A DNA stretch of 64,000 bases from NCBI RefSeq assembly GCF_002109325.1, contig NZ_CP015348.1, forward strand, positions 1,367,001 to 1,431,000, written 5' to 3'. A program made the position numbers and the translations under genes. Below, piece after piece: positions 37,499 through 46,517 of the stretch (within the stretch, counting starts at the first letter, position 1; every line of letters starts with the position of its first letter). The notes under the pieces are model-generated. The model did no database searches and was not told where the DNA came from. It saw only the letters and a list, made by a program, of their open reading frames with translations. The DNA is from Sporosarcina ureae (lineage in GTDB: Bacteria > Bacillota > Bacilli > Bacillales_A > Planococcaceae).

Positions 37499-37897
37499 AA
37501 GACTTCACTTCCAGCTTAACATTTTTTCTGTAGCGTCTGTAAAACTTAAATACTTATAGGATGTTTCTTTGAGTGTTCTCACTCAAGTAAAGATTCTACT
37601 ATCTACTCATGCGAATTTCATTTCTGTTTTTTCAAACACCGCTAAAATCGCACGTTGCAAATCCGTCTTCGTACTAGTTCCCTGTTTATAGTTCACCATG
37701 AATAAACGATTGAACAATATATTTACTAATAAACCTACCAAGATGATTGTAGCAGTTAAAGCAATCTTGTTTAAGTAAGTAAAGATTAAAACCCCTTAGC
37801 TACAACGTATATACTGTATACCAGACAACAGATCTAAATAATGCCTTGAAAATCAAAAAGCATAAACCCTATCGATGGGTTTATGCTTCTCTACACA
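37499..37897. other. Intergenic region with a possible ORF remnant
   Basis: On the minus strand 37795-37607 is an open frame of 62 codons without ATG, GTG or TTG at its beginning. It encodes one hydrophobic helix followed by a polar tail (NYKQGTSTKTDLQRAILAV). It may be a decayed small membrane protein gene. The rest shows nothing except the promoter region of the kinase gene. Confidence 0.3.
37858..37889 (-). terminator. Terminator after the TetR gene
   Basis: AAGCATAAACCC and its complement around a 7-base loop; on the minus strand followed by TTTTGATTTT. Confidence 0.82.
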
Positions 37898-38500
37898 TTA
37901 GTTATTTTTCAAACCGCACAAAAACAGACTTGTAAAATCCTGAGCGAGTTCTTCAGGACTGTGAACACCAGTCCAAAGTTTTGTTATAGACAGATGTTCA
38001 ATAGCACCAACCATAGTCGTTGCGACTAAGTTCAGGTTTATATCCGTAGTGAAATATCCGTTTTCCACTTCTTCTATAAGATTCTCTTCTATCTTTAACG
38101 CCATTTGAACTTTGATATCCTTCGCTTCTTCCGAGACAACAAAACCGATTCTTGCTACATTTTCATTTTGCTTGAAAAATTCAAACAGCCTACTTAACCC
38201 ATAAGCAATTCTTGACAACAAACCTTCTTTAGCCACATCAGTGGGAAGTTTACTCTGAGCTACATGATTATATAGTTTTTCTTTAAAGACCTGGATTAAT
38301 TCTTGGAATACAGCATCTTTACTTTTAAAATACAAGTAGAACGTGGGCTGTGTGACGTTTGCTTCCTTCACAATTTCACTGATCTTCGTCTTATGAAAAC
38401 CATGAAGGGCAAATTGCTGTGCAGCAATTTCTAAAAGCAGTTTCCGACTTTTTTCGCCATCAGCGCCTACTTGTCTACCTCTTTTATTCAGTTGACACAC
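37898..38500 (-). CDS. TetR/AcrR family transcriptional regulator
   Basis: DNA-binding regulator of about 200 aa. N-terminal helix-turn-helix with the TetR signature (AAQQFALHGFHKTKISEIVKEANVTQPTFYLYFKSKDAVF), and a helical ligand domain. The start is uncertain: the only standard start in frame before the helix-turn-helix is GTG at 38500, which abuts AGGAA with no spacing, so start 38500 is a best guess. It is divergent from the DAACS symporter gene 318 bases away and may control it. Confidence 0.85.
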   Translation of the reverse strand: MCQLNKRGRQVGADGEKSRKLLLEIAAQQFALHGFHKTKISEIVKEANVTQPTFYLYFKSKDAVFQELIQVFKEKLYNHVAQSKLPTDVAKEGLLSRIAYGLSRLFEFFKQNENVARIGFVVSEEAKDIKVQMALKIEENLIEEVENGYFTTDINLNLVATTMVGAIEHLSITKLWTGVHSPEELAQDFTSLFLCGLKNN

Positions 38501-38726
38501 TTCCTATCTTAATATAAAGATTTATTCATAGATAAATCTAATTATACAGTGAAGTGACAGAAAAGCCAAATTATATTTAGATTGTTGAAATAATTTCATC
38601 AAATTTTAAGAATAATCTCTGTTCCCTTTCAGCTAAATATTAGCTACTTTATCTCTTTCTTCGCTAACTTTCGTTTCTTTCCCTCTTGCATTTATTACTA
38701 GTTAGCTAAGTCGGTAACTAGTTAAA

Positions 38727-38755
38727 TTGACAAACTGCGAAATATATCGAATAAT
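38727..38755 (+). promoter_or_regulatory. Sigma-A promoter of the DAACS gene
   Basis: TTGACA at 38727-38732, 17 bases, AATAAT at 38750-38755. The cre box starts four bases after the -10 box. Confidence 0.65.
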
Positions 38756-38759
38756 ACTT

Positions 38760-38773
38760 AGTAAGCGCTTTCA
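38760..38773 (+). promoter_or_regulatory. cre box downstream of the promoter
   Basis: AGTAAGCGCTTTCA matches the CcpA consensus TGNAARCGNWWWCA at 13 of 14 positions. Location at the start site predicts repression by CcpA. Confidence 0.68.
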
Positions 38774-38818
38774 TTTCGTCTTAATCAATTGAATATACTA
38801 TGTAAAGGAGGGGTTTTT

Positions 38819-39952
38819 ATGAAGTTGGCTAGAAATATTGTTATTGCACTTATTGCAGGGGTCATCGCAGGGTTGTTATTGAACATTTTTTCACCTGACA
38901 TTTTTTCAAAGGTTGATGCATTTTTATTTAAACCGCTTGGTACAATCTTCTTAAATCTTATGAAGATGCTAGTTGTACCTGTCGTTTTCATTTCCATCGC
39001 ACTTGGAACGGTTGGTATTGGTGATCCGAAAAAATTAGGAAGGATCGGCGGAAAGACCATTGGATATTTCTTAATTACAACGGCTATTGCCATTGTCATC
39101 GCAATTTCTCTTGGATTATTAGTAAAGCCTGGTGAAGGAGGTAACTTCGAGACAGCCAACGCCGTGTATGAAGCTCAAGAAGCTCCACCAGTCGCTGAAA
39201 CTTTACTAGGAATTATCCCGACAAACCCTATTAGTGCTATGGCAGAAGGCAATATGCTTCAGATTATCTTCTTTGCAGCATTGGTAGGTTTTGGTATGGC
39301 CATGCTAGGTAATAAAGTGGAAAGAGTGAAAGAGTTATTTGAACAAGTCAATGAACTTATCATGTATCTGATTACGTTTGTTATGAAGTTCGCCCCATAT
39401 GGAGCATTCGGTTTAATTGCATCTGCTGTAGGGAGTCAAGGTATTGATGCGCTAAAGGTAATGGGGATGTACATGGGAGTCGTTCTGGGAGCGCTCCTAA
39501 TCCACACCATTGTTGTCTATGGCGGATCTGTCGCATTAATCGGTAAGCGTAATCCTATATGGTTCTTCAAGAACTTTTTCCCGGCGCAGGTTGTAGCGTT
39601 TAGTACCGCGATTATGCAAGGTGCAGCTGTTATTTTCATTGCGCAGGCTTATGATATCCAGTTATCTTTAGGTCAGTTGCTGACGGTTGTGTTGACTGCT
39701 GTGCTTGCCAGCATTGGAACAGCCGCTGTACCTGGTGCTGGTTTGATTATGCTGGCAATGGTTCTGACATCAGTCGGTTTACCAGTTGAAGGAATTGCGC
39801 TCGTTCTAGGTGTAGATCGTCTACTTGATATGGTGCGAACAGCTGTTAATATTACGGGTGACGCTGCTTGTGCAGTTGTCGTTGCGAAAACAGAAGGTGT
39901 TTTAGGCGAACCGGAAATCGAAGACGTTCACAGAGCTACAGAAACAGCATAA
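38819..39952 (+). CDS. Dicarboxylate/amino acid:cation symporter (DAACS), internally deleted
   Basis: DctA/GltP-type symporter of 377 aa; family members are about 420. The N-terminal helices (KPLGTIFLNLMKMLVVPVVF) and the C-terminal HP2/TM8 region (ASIGTAAVPGAGLIMLAMVL, GVDRLLDMVRTAVNITGDA) are normal. At residue 263 the text goes from VVAFST straight to AIMQGAAVIFIAQ: the HP1 tip (SSSAAT region) and the TM7 NMDGT motif, which bind substrate and Na+, are absent, about 45 residues lost in frame. Transport is probably abolished or changed. ATG at 38819 follows AAAGGAGG; the longer frame to 38789 is not used. Could also be an assembly error. Confidence 0.85.
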   Translation: MKLARNIVIALIAGVIAGLLLNIFSPDIFSKVDAFLFKPLGTIFLNLMKMLVVPVVFISIALGTVGIGDPKKLGRIGGKTIGYFLITTAIAIVIAISLGLLVKPGEGGNFETANAVYEAQEAPPVAETLLGIIPTNPISAMAEGNMLQIIFFAALVGFGMAMLGNKVERVKELFEQVNELIMYLITFVMKFAPYGAFGLIASAVGSQGIDALKVMGMYMGVVLGALLIHTIVVYGGSVALIGKRNPIWFFKNFFPAQVVAFSTAIMQGAAVIFIAQAYDIQLSLGQLLTVVLTAVLASIGTAAVPGAGLIMLAMVLTSVGLPVEGIALVLGVDRLLDMVRTAVNITGDAACAVVVAKTEGVLGEPEIEDVHRATETA

Positions 39953-39964
39953 TTTTTACAACTT

Positions 39965-40021
39965 CCTGTACGGAGACCTTCGTGTTTAACAAGCACGATA
40001 GATTTCCATGCAGGTTTTTTT
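39965..40021 (+). terminator. Terminator after the DAACS gene
   Basis: CCTG/CAGG outer pairing with inner GGA/TCC and CGTG/CACG, then seven T. It overlaps the end of the converging threonine-synthase-like gene. Confidence 0.6.
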
Positions 40022-41123
40022 ATGTTGGCGACTTGATGCCTGCCCCACATAACGGTATAACAATCACTTCGTCTTTAGTAGTCGCGTACTTTATGTACCC
40101 CGCATAATTAATTGCTGAAGTTATTTCTACGTAGAATCCTTTGGCAGCAAGCATTTTGCGAGCTACCAGAATCTCATCTTCGGCAATTGTGATAAACGTA
40201 CCTTTTGTATCACGTACTGCTTCTAGTATTTGTTTTGATCTGGCTGGTGCTGCAATGGCAATGCCTTCTGCAAAAGTTCCTTCATTCACGACCGATTTTG
40301 CTATTAGCTCTTGTTTCTCAAATGCCTTTGCGAGCGGTGCACATTTCTCGGCTTGGATAGCAATGATCTTCGGCATATGATTAATTAACTTCGCTTCCAA
40401 TAATGCTTTAAAACCGTAGTAAGCCCCTAATAATAGTGTTCCATTTCCTACTGGAATAAGTACAGCGTCCGGTGCCTTACCTAATTGTTCATACACTTCA
40501 AAAGCATATGTTTTAGTACCTTCAAAAAAGTATGGATTGTAGACATGGCTCGCATAAAACACTTGCTCTTCTGCGACCGCTAACTGGGCTGCAGCCGCTA
40601 CTTCTTCTCTAGTTCCTTTTATTGCTTTTATATTCGCGCCATGCGCTTCTATCTGTGCCATTTTACCTGGAGATGTATCAGCACTTACATACACATCGCA
40701 GTCTATACCTGCTCTAGCACTATAAGCAGCAAGAGCGGTTCCGGCATTACCGCTGCTATCTGCAATCATCTTTTTTACTCCTAATTGTTTCGCTAGAGCA
40801 ACTAGTACCACAGCGCCTCGGTCTTTAAAAGAAAGTGTAGGCATCATAAAATCTACTTTTACAAATATATTTGGCTCTGCTTCATCTAATTTAAGTAAGG
40901 GCGTTTGACCTTCGCCTAAAGTAATAGACTGCCAACCTTTTAAATTTTCTCGACCAACCATCGATGAAACATAACGCCATATAGATCTATCGCTTGTCCA
41001 GCGATCATTCTCTTGTTTAGATTGGGATGGTAATAAGTTTAGTAGACCACCGCAATCACACTTCCATCTTGTCACTTGAATCACATAGGTTTTATTACAA
41101 TTTACGCAACTATATTTTGTCAT
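40020..41123 (-). CDS. Threonine synthase-like PLP enzyme with N-terminal zinc ribbon
   Basis: Fold-type II PLP enzyme, 367 aa. N-terminal zinc ribbon (CVNCNKTY..WKCDCGG, residues 6-25), PLP lysine in SFKDRG near 99, phosphate-binding loop around SSGNAGTALAAY and a glycine loop PVGNGTLLLGAYYG. The family makes threonine from phosphohomoserine, but related enzymes have other substrates. It is not next to hom or thrB and stands alone, so a catabolic or special role is possible. Confidence 0.8.
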   Translation of the reverse strand: MTKYSCVNCNKTYVIQVTRWKCDCGGLLNLLPSQSKQENDRWTSDRSIWRYVSSMVGRENLKGWQSITLGEGQTPLLKLDEAEPNIFVKVDFMMPTLSFKDRGAVVLVALAKQLGVKKMIADSSGNAGTALAAYSARAGIDCDVYVSADTSPGKMAQIEAHGANIKAIKGTREEVAAAAQLAVAEEQVFYASHVYNPYFFEGTKTYAFEVYEQLGKAPDAVLIPVGNGTLLLGAYYGFKALLEAKLINHMPKIIAIQAEKCAPLAKAFEKQELIAKSVVNEGTFAEGIAIAAPARSKQILEAVRDTKGTFITIAEDEILVARKMLAAKGFYVEITSAINYAGYIKYATTKDEVIVIPLCGAGIKSPT

Positions 41124-41225
41124 ATCTTTAATCTCCTTTACTAAGATGAATAATAACTTCCCTACATTATACTTGAAAGTTATTGCTCAATTCTTGCTAA
41201 CTGGAAGATCTTTTAATTTTGGTAA

Positions 41226-41266
41226 TAAAAAAACTTTGCAAGGTCTACTTACAAACCTCGCAAAGA
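41226..41266 (-). terminator. Terminator after the DUF4256 gene
   Basis: CTTTGC-AGG pairs with CCT-GCAAAG around a 12-16 base loop; on the minus strand followed by seven T. It lies some 145 bases after the stop. Confidence 0.65.
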
Positions 41267-41409
41267 TTGGATTATATTCAATCATTCTTCATCTGATACA
41301 TTGATACACCAAAACGGATCTCCCTTTAGATGACCGAATGTATCATTCACACTCAATAAAAAGCGCAAGGCTAGCTTAGGTTGTGATCACGACATGTTCT
41401 TATACCAAC

Positions 41410-41976
41410 TCAAACTCTTAACATCCCTCTAAATCCCCTAGCAGCATAATAGGATTCCGCACCGTTATGGTACACAAAAACCGTATTATACCGACGATCA
41501 CAAAATAAGGCTCCTCCTAGTTTTCTGATGTCTTCAGGTGTTTGCACCCAGCTAGACGTCTTTTTATCAAATTCTTCTAACTGCTGAATTTTTCTATACT
41601 GATCTTCCGTTAAAAGTTCAATGCCGATGTTTGCTGCGAGATCCACTGCAGAATTCTCTGGTTTATTTTTCTTTCTTGAATCCAACGCTTGACGATCATA
41701 ACAAAGACTTCTGCGTCCGACAGGTGATTCAATAGAACAATCAACAAAGCAATAATCTTCTGATGTCGTATCAAACACCACGACATCTGGTTCTCCACCA
41801 GTATTCTCCATCTCATTTAGAGACCATAACTTTTGCATGTTAGCTAGGAGCTTGTCTTGAACCCCCTTCCATTCTATACCTATATGGCGATGTCTATTTT
41901 CTTCAAAACGTGTTTGTAGTGTGTTGAGTAAATATTCTTGTTGTTCAATCGTTAAGCGATTAGAATCGTTTGTCAT
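41410..41976 (-). CDS. DUF4256 domain-containing protein
   Basis: Soluble protein of 188 aa belonging to DUF4256: conserved blocks TRFEENRHRHIGIEWKGVQ, LWSLNEMENTGGEPDVV, GRRSLCYDRQALDSRK and the C-terminal FCDRRYNTVFVYHNGAESYY. No function is known for the family. AGGAGG lies upstream of the ATG. It appears to be a single-gene unit. Confidence 0.88.
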   Translation of the reverse strand: MTNDSNRLTIEQQEYLLNTLQTRFEENRHRHIGIEWKGVQDKLLANMQKLWSLNEMENTGGEPDVVVFDTTSEDYCFVDCSIESPVGRRSLCYDRQALDSRKKNKPENSAVDLAANIGIELLTEDQYRKIQQLEEFDKKTSSWVQTPEDIRKLGGALFCDRRYNTVFVYHNGAESYYAARGFRGMLRV

Positions 41977-42452
41977 TCTTTATTCCTCCTAAGGATTTAT
42001 GCACTTTGCTTAAGTATATAGCATACGAAAGAACTTAAACCATTTTAATGTTAGCAGAAACAAACATAGGTCCCCTCATATCTTAGAATTCTTCTAATAA
42101 ATTTATCATAACTTTTCACATACATACATTTTATCAATACTGGCATTTCAATTTAATTCAGACTGGATTCTATTTTGTTTTAGGAAGTTTATGAATTATC
42201 AAAACCATTAATTTATGTTCAATTTATAGTCACTTAGATACAACTTTCAATCTATTTCTGTTAAATAAATAAGTCCTATCTCCCTCTCTATACATTAATA
42301 TCTTAATATAATTAATTTAACCAAATATTTTCAATAAAAAATCATAGACAATGAAAGCGCTCTATAGTAATGTAGAAAACAACATAAGGGAAACATAAAG
42401 GAATATGTCCTTATATAGTTTCTTATTAAGAAAAGTAAAAGGAGGTGGTCCA
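41977..42452. other. AT-rich regulatory region upstream of the Abg-like operon
   Basis: No gene. A possible promoter TAGACA-N17-TAATGT lies at 42345-42373, with a cre-like half site TGAAAGCGCT (42352-42361) inside the spacer; the right half does not fit. The remainder is very AT-rich with no clear structure. Confidence 0.35.
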
Positions 42453-43778
42453 TTGCAAGTTACGATAGGTGTTATCGGGCCGTCTGAGTCAGTTGGAAAG
42501 ATCTTGAAAGTAGCAGAAGAGTTTCCAAATACGCAATGTATTCCTTATATTTATGAAAATGTGACGGAGTTACCGGCCCTGATTGAGCAAGGTAGACCCA
42601 TAGTTGATCAATGGCTTTTCTCCGGCATAATGAACCATATGTACGCATTGGAAAATGATTTAGTTCAAGAAGAACAATCGAGTTTCCCTTATTTGCATGG
42701 ATCAAGCTTCTTTGGAAAGCTATTGGAAATCCAACAAAAAGAAGAACGAATCATTCAATCTGTAAGTATTGACTATATTACTGCTGAAGAAGTACAAAAA
42801 GCGTTATCTTTCTACGACTTGGACAAACTTCAGTTTGAAACTGTTTCATCTGCCTTAAACGGCAATGCTGAACAACTTTCTCTCGTTCATGAAAAATTAT
42901 TTATAGAAGGTAAATCTGAAGTGGCGATCACAGCTATGAAAGATGTTTATGACAGATTAAGAAAAAGAAATATACCTGTCTATAGACTGACCCCTTCTTA
43001 TATAGCTATTAAATTAGCTATTGAGTTACTTATTGAAAAGGCAAATTCTAAGCGCTTTGAAAACTTACAAATGGCTGTTATTGGATGCCAAGCGTTGAAT
43101 TCAAGTAACGTCATCGATCAATCGCTCTTTGAATGGAAGCATCAGGATTTAGATCTTAAGAAAAATTTACTGACTTTTACACAAAAGTTAAATGGTTCAT
43201 TCGTTGAAGTGGCAGATGGACTCTACTATATCTATACTACTAAAGGCGAAATTGATGAAGATGTAGAAGCTTCACTGCTAACTACCATTGAATCTTTCAA
43301 ATTAAACAATCAGTTGGAGATCGGGTTTTCTATCGGTTATGGACAAACTGTTTTAGCTGCTGAACAACATGTACGGTATGGACTTAATCACTTAAAAACC
43401 GGTGCGGAACCTTCCCTATTGGTCGTTAAGACGAAAAACGACATTACACAGAAAGTACAAAGTGATTTTAGAAGTATGCTAAACACTGCGGCTATACGTA
43501 CTGTTCTGCAAGAGAAATTTCATTTAACGGAAAACAATGCTCGAGATGTACTCCGAATTGCACTTAATTCGCGAAGAGACAATAAACAAGAGTTCACAGC
43601 TGATGATGTTGCACAGTGGTTTGATAATACAAAGCGAAATGCACGTCGCATTCTCGTGGAATTACAACAAGCCGACATTATTGAGCTGTACAATAAAACA
43701 CAAACTACTCCAAGAGGACGTCCAAGTAACGTCTATCGCTTTAAAGATACAGAACTACTCTTCGGAAAGGAGGAGTAA
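42453..43778 (+). CDS. Putative transcriptional regulator with GGDEF-like and winged-helix domains
   Basis: Protein of 441 aa, not a family I can name. N-terminal alpha/beta part (MQVTIGVIGPSESVGKI), a central degenerate GGDEF/nucleotide-cyclase-like segment (LEIGFSIGYGQTVLAAEQHVRYGL, near 290-315) without GGDEF catalytic residues, and a C-terminal winged helix (about 350-441, NTAAIRTVLQEKFHLTENNARDVL..RGRPSNVYRF). TTG at 42453 is chosen because AAAGGAGGTGG lies upstream and the fold starts there; the ATG at 42405 would translate the ribosome site as KGGG. First gene of the amidohydrolase operon, 2 bases before the next, so it is the likely local regulator. Confidence 0.6.
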   Translation: MQVTIGVIGPSESVGKILKVAEEFPNTQCIPYIYENVTELPALIEQGRPIVDQWLFSGIMNHMYALENDLVQEEQSSFPYLHGSSFFGKLLEIQQKEERIIQSVSIDYITAEEVQKALSFYDLDKLQFETVSSALNGNAEQLSLVHEKLFIEGKSEVAITAMKDVYDRLRKRNIPVYRLTPSYIAIKLAIELLIEKANSKRFENLQMAVIGCQALNSSNVIDQSLFEWKHQDLDLKKNLLTFTQKLNGSFVEVADGLYYIYTTKGEIDEDVEASLLTTIESFKLNNQLEIGFSIGYGQTVLAAEQHVRYGLNHLKTGAEPSLLVVKTKNDITQKVQSDFRSMLNTAAIRTVLQEKFHLTENNARDVLRIALNSRRDNKQEFTADDVAQWFDNTKRNARRILVELQQADIIELYNKTQTTPRGRPSNVYRFKDTELLFGKEE

Positions 43779-43780
43779 GC

Positions 43781-45025
43781 ATGAATGATTATATTAATTG
43801 GATAGAAGAGAAACTCCTCCAAATAAACCTTGTAAAAAGTATGGATCAAGCGGAAGGTTTTTCACGTCTGGGCTATACAAAAGAAGAGAAAGCATCACAA
43901 GAGCAGTTCCGTTTAATTAGTCAGAGCCTTGGTTTGAAAACCTATGAGGATGCAGCGGGTAATCAATGGGCCTTGTGGGAAGTAGACAAGCAAGCAGGTT
44001 GGATTGCGACTGGTTCACACGTAGATACTGTCTATAATGGCGGAGGTTATGACGGTTCTGCTGGCGTAGTAGCAAGTCTCGCAGCAGTAAAGATGCTAAA
44101 AGATGAATCCTTCCAACCACGAAAAAACATTGCGATTATTGCATTTGCTTGCGAAGAGTCTGCACGTTTTAACGTTTCAACCATCGGAAGTAAAGCAATT
44201 AGCGGCTTATTGGATAAAGAGAAAGTTGCTTCCTATGAGGATGTTAATGGTGTGACTCTTGAGAAAGCGTTTACAAAAAGAGGTCTAGATTGGCAGAGGA
44301 TTCAGGATGCACAATTAGAGGATGATCAGCTGGAACAATTTATTGAATTGCACATTGAGCAAGCAAGCAAACTTGAGAAATCTGGTAAAGAAATTGGCAT
44401 AGTACGATCCATCGCTCAACCTACCCGACTTCATATAACATGCACAGGCAAAACAAATCATACGGGTACAACTCCCATGAATGAACGCCAAGATGCACTT
44501 GTTGCTATTGCTCCACTTATAACCTTTATTGAAGAAGCTACTATTGAAATTAACCAGGAGCAAGCCGTTGCATTAGTAGCCACGGTCAGCACCATACAAA
44601 ACACTCCAAATTCTATGAGCATGATACCTGGAGAAGTTGTAGTAGGCATTGACATCCGAAGCACCAAAGCTGATTTAAAGCATCGTCTTGTAGAAAAGGT
44701 TAATCGGTTCGTTCAACAAATCGAAATGAACAAACCCGTTTCGTTCACTATTAAAACACTTGTCGATGATGAACCTACTGATCTTGATCCCGGCATACAA
44801 GAAACTCTCACTAATATATGCGAAAAGTTCGGATTGTCTTCGATGTCACTCGACAGCGGTGCTGGTCATGATGTAATGAACATGAGCAAAAGATGGCCTT
44901 GTGGACTTATATTCATCCCTTGTCGTGACGGGATTAGCCATCACCCTTTAGAACATGCCAATATGGAAGATTTATTGAAAGGTACAAAAGTGATTGCTGA
45001 ATATTTAAAGAAAACATCTTGTTAA
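43781..45025 (+). CDS. M20-family hydrolase, N-carbamoyl-L-amino acid hydrolase/allantoate amidohydrolase type
   Basis: Zinc hydrolase of 414 aa. Metal-ligand regions GSHVDTVYNGGGYDGSAGV and CEESARFNVSTIGSKA, then ELHIEQASKLE and the dimerisation-domain GKTNHTGTTPMNERQDAL, all typical of the hydantoinase/carbamylase branch. Could remove a carbamoyl group from an N-carbamoyl amino acid. It starts 2 bases after the regulator stop. Actual substrate is open; context points to folate-breakdown products or acylated amino acids. Confidence 0.85.
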   Translation: MNDYINWIEEKLLQINLVKSMDQAEGFSRLGYTKEEKASQEQFRLISQSLGLKTYEDAAGNQWALWEVDKQAGWIATGSHVDTVYNGGGYDGSAGVVASLAAVKMLKDESFQPRKNIAIIAFACEESARFNVSTIGSKAISGLLDKEKVASYEDVNGVTLEKAFTKRGLDWQRIQDAQLEDDQLEQFIELHIEQASKLEKSGKEIGIVRSIAQPTRLHITCTGKTNHTGTTPMNERQDALVAIAPLITFIEEATIEINQEQAVALVATVSTIQNTPNSMSMIPGEVVVGIDIRSTKADLKHRLVEKVNRFVQQIEMNKPVSFTIKTLVDDEPTDLDPGIQETLTNICEKFGLSSMSLDSGAGHDVMNMSKRWPCGLIFIPCRDGISHHPLEHANMEDLLKGTKVIAEYLKKTSC

Positions 45026-45058
45026 AAATTCTAACGAACATAAATAGGAGGACTTCAA

Positions 45059-46501
45059 ATGAATACATTCATCAAAGAATATATGGAAGAGCATAAAGAT
45101 TACTTTAATCAAGTGTCTGAACATATTTTCCATACCCCAGAAACGCGTTTCGAAGAATTTAAATCTGCTGAATTTTTATCAGCAGAATGTGAAAAACAAG
45201 GTTTTGAGGTCAAGCGTAATATTGCAAATATACCTACTGCTTTCAAAGCTACATATGGTACAGGAAAACCCGTCATCGCCTTTTTAGGTGAATACGATGC
45301 CCTTCCCGGTCTAAGTCAAACCCCAGGTAAATCGGAAGCAGAACAAGTCAAGGAATCACCTGACTTCGGACACGGCTGCGGTCATAATCTACTTGGCACT
45401 GGAGCATTTGCCGCTGCATGTGCAGCGAAAGCATACCTTGAAGAGAATAATCAAGAAGGTACAGTCGTTTTCTACGGATGTCCTGGCGAAGAAGGCGGTT
45501 CCGGAAAAACATTCATGGTACGGGATGGAGAATTTGAAGGTGTGGATGCAGCCCTAACATGGCACCCATCACCAGGTAACTCCATTATGAGCAAGCCAAC
45601 ATTAGCCAATTACCAAATCTCCTTTAAATTTAAAGGTGTAGCGGCACATGCAGCAAACTCTCCACATTTAGGTCGAAGCGCTTTGGATGCTGTCGAATTA
45701 ATGAATGTCGGTGTCAATTACTTGCGCGAACATATCATTCAGGATGCCCGCGTTCATTATGCAGTAACTGATACAGGCGGTCTTTCACCTGCAGTAGTGC
45801 AGCCACGTGCGGAAGTTCTGTATCTAATCCGTGCTCCAAAGAACAACCAGGTAGAAGGTATTTATCAACGTATTTGTAAAATAGCCGAAGGTGCTGCTTT
45901 GATGACTGAGACACAACTTGAAATTGAATTCGTTAAAGCTTGCTCAAATTATGTACCCAATAGAAGTTTGGAAAAAGTTTTATATAAGAATCTAATAGAT
46001 GTTGGTGTCGAAGAGTCTTCCGATCAAGAAATAGCCTATGCCAAAGAAATTTGGGAAACATTCTCGCCAGATGAACAGGAATTCTATTTGGACGTAATGA
46101 GAGGTTTCGGCTATGTAGGTGACGGAAGTGAATTCGAAGGTAAATACTTAAATGAGGGTATTTCGGATTATCAAGAAACTGAAGAAATATTCTATGGTTC
46201 TACGGACGTAGCTGATGTGAGCTGGGTGGTACCTACTGCACAATTAACTGCAGCAACTAGTACGCTCGGCACTGCATTGCATACATGGCAGATGACTGCT
46301 CAAGGAATCTCTGACTTTGCTCACAAAGGTATGATGCGCGCTGCATCCGCAATGGCATTGACAGGTATCAATCTCCTATCTTCAGAAGAGCAGCTTAAGC
46401 AAATAAAAGAAGAACATGCAAAGTTCCAAAGTAAAAATCCATATATCGCTCCCATACCAAAAGATGTTAGACCATCTACTCTAGGCGGCAAACGAATCTA
46501 A
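45059..46501 (+). CDS. abgB: M20 amidohydrolase, aminobenzoyl-glutamate utilization protein B-like
   Basis: Amidohydrolase of 480 aa resembling AbgB: GEYDALPGLSQTPGKSEAEQ, GHGCGHNLLGTGAFAAACAAK and the distinctive second half with GSTDVADVSWVVPTAQL. With an AbgA-like partner it would split p-aminobenzoyl-glutamate into p-aminobenzoate and glutamate. AGGAGG precedes the ATG. Length equals E. coli AbgB (481). Confidence 0.85.
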   Translation: MNTFIKEYMEEHKDYFNQVSEHIFHTPETRFEEFKSAEFLSAECEKQGFEVKRNIANIPTAFKATYGTGKPVIAFLGEYDALPGLSQTPGKSEAEQVKESPDFGHGCGHNLLGTGAFAAACAAKAYLEENNQEGTVVFYGCPGEEGGSGKTFMVRDGEFEGVDAALTWHPSPGNSIMSKPTLANYQISFKFKGVAAHAANSPHLGRSALDAVELMNVGVNYLREHIIQDARVHYAVTDTGGLSPAVVQPRAEVLYLIRAPKNNQVEGIYQRICKIAEGAALMTETQLEIEFVKACSNYVPNRSLEKVLYKNLIDVGVEESSDQEIAYAKEIWETFSPDEQEFYLDVMRGFGYVGDGSEFEGKYLNEGISDYQETEEIFYGSTDVADVSWVVPTAQLTAATSTLGTALHTWQMTAQGISDFAHKGMMRAASAMALTGINLLSSEEQLKQIKEEHAKFQSKNPYIAPIPKDVRPSTLGGKRI

Positions 46502-46517
46502 TTTAAGAGGTGACAAC

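Noticed and set aside
42352-42365. cre-like sequence TGAAAGCGCTCTAT upstream of the Abg-like operon
   Set aside because: Only the left half fits; three mismatches in the right half. Noted in the intergenic entry, not called.
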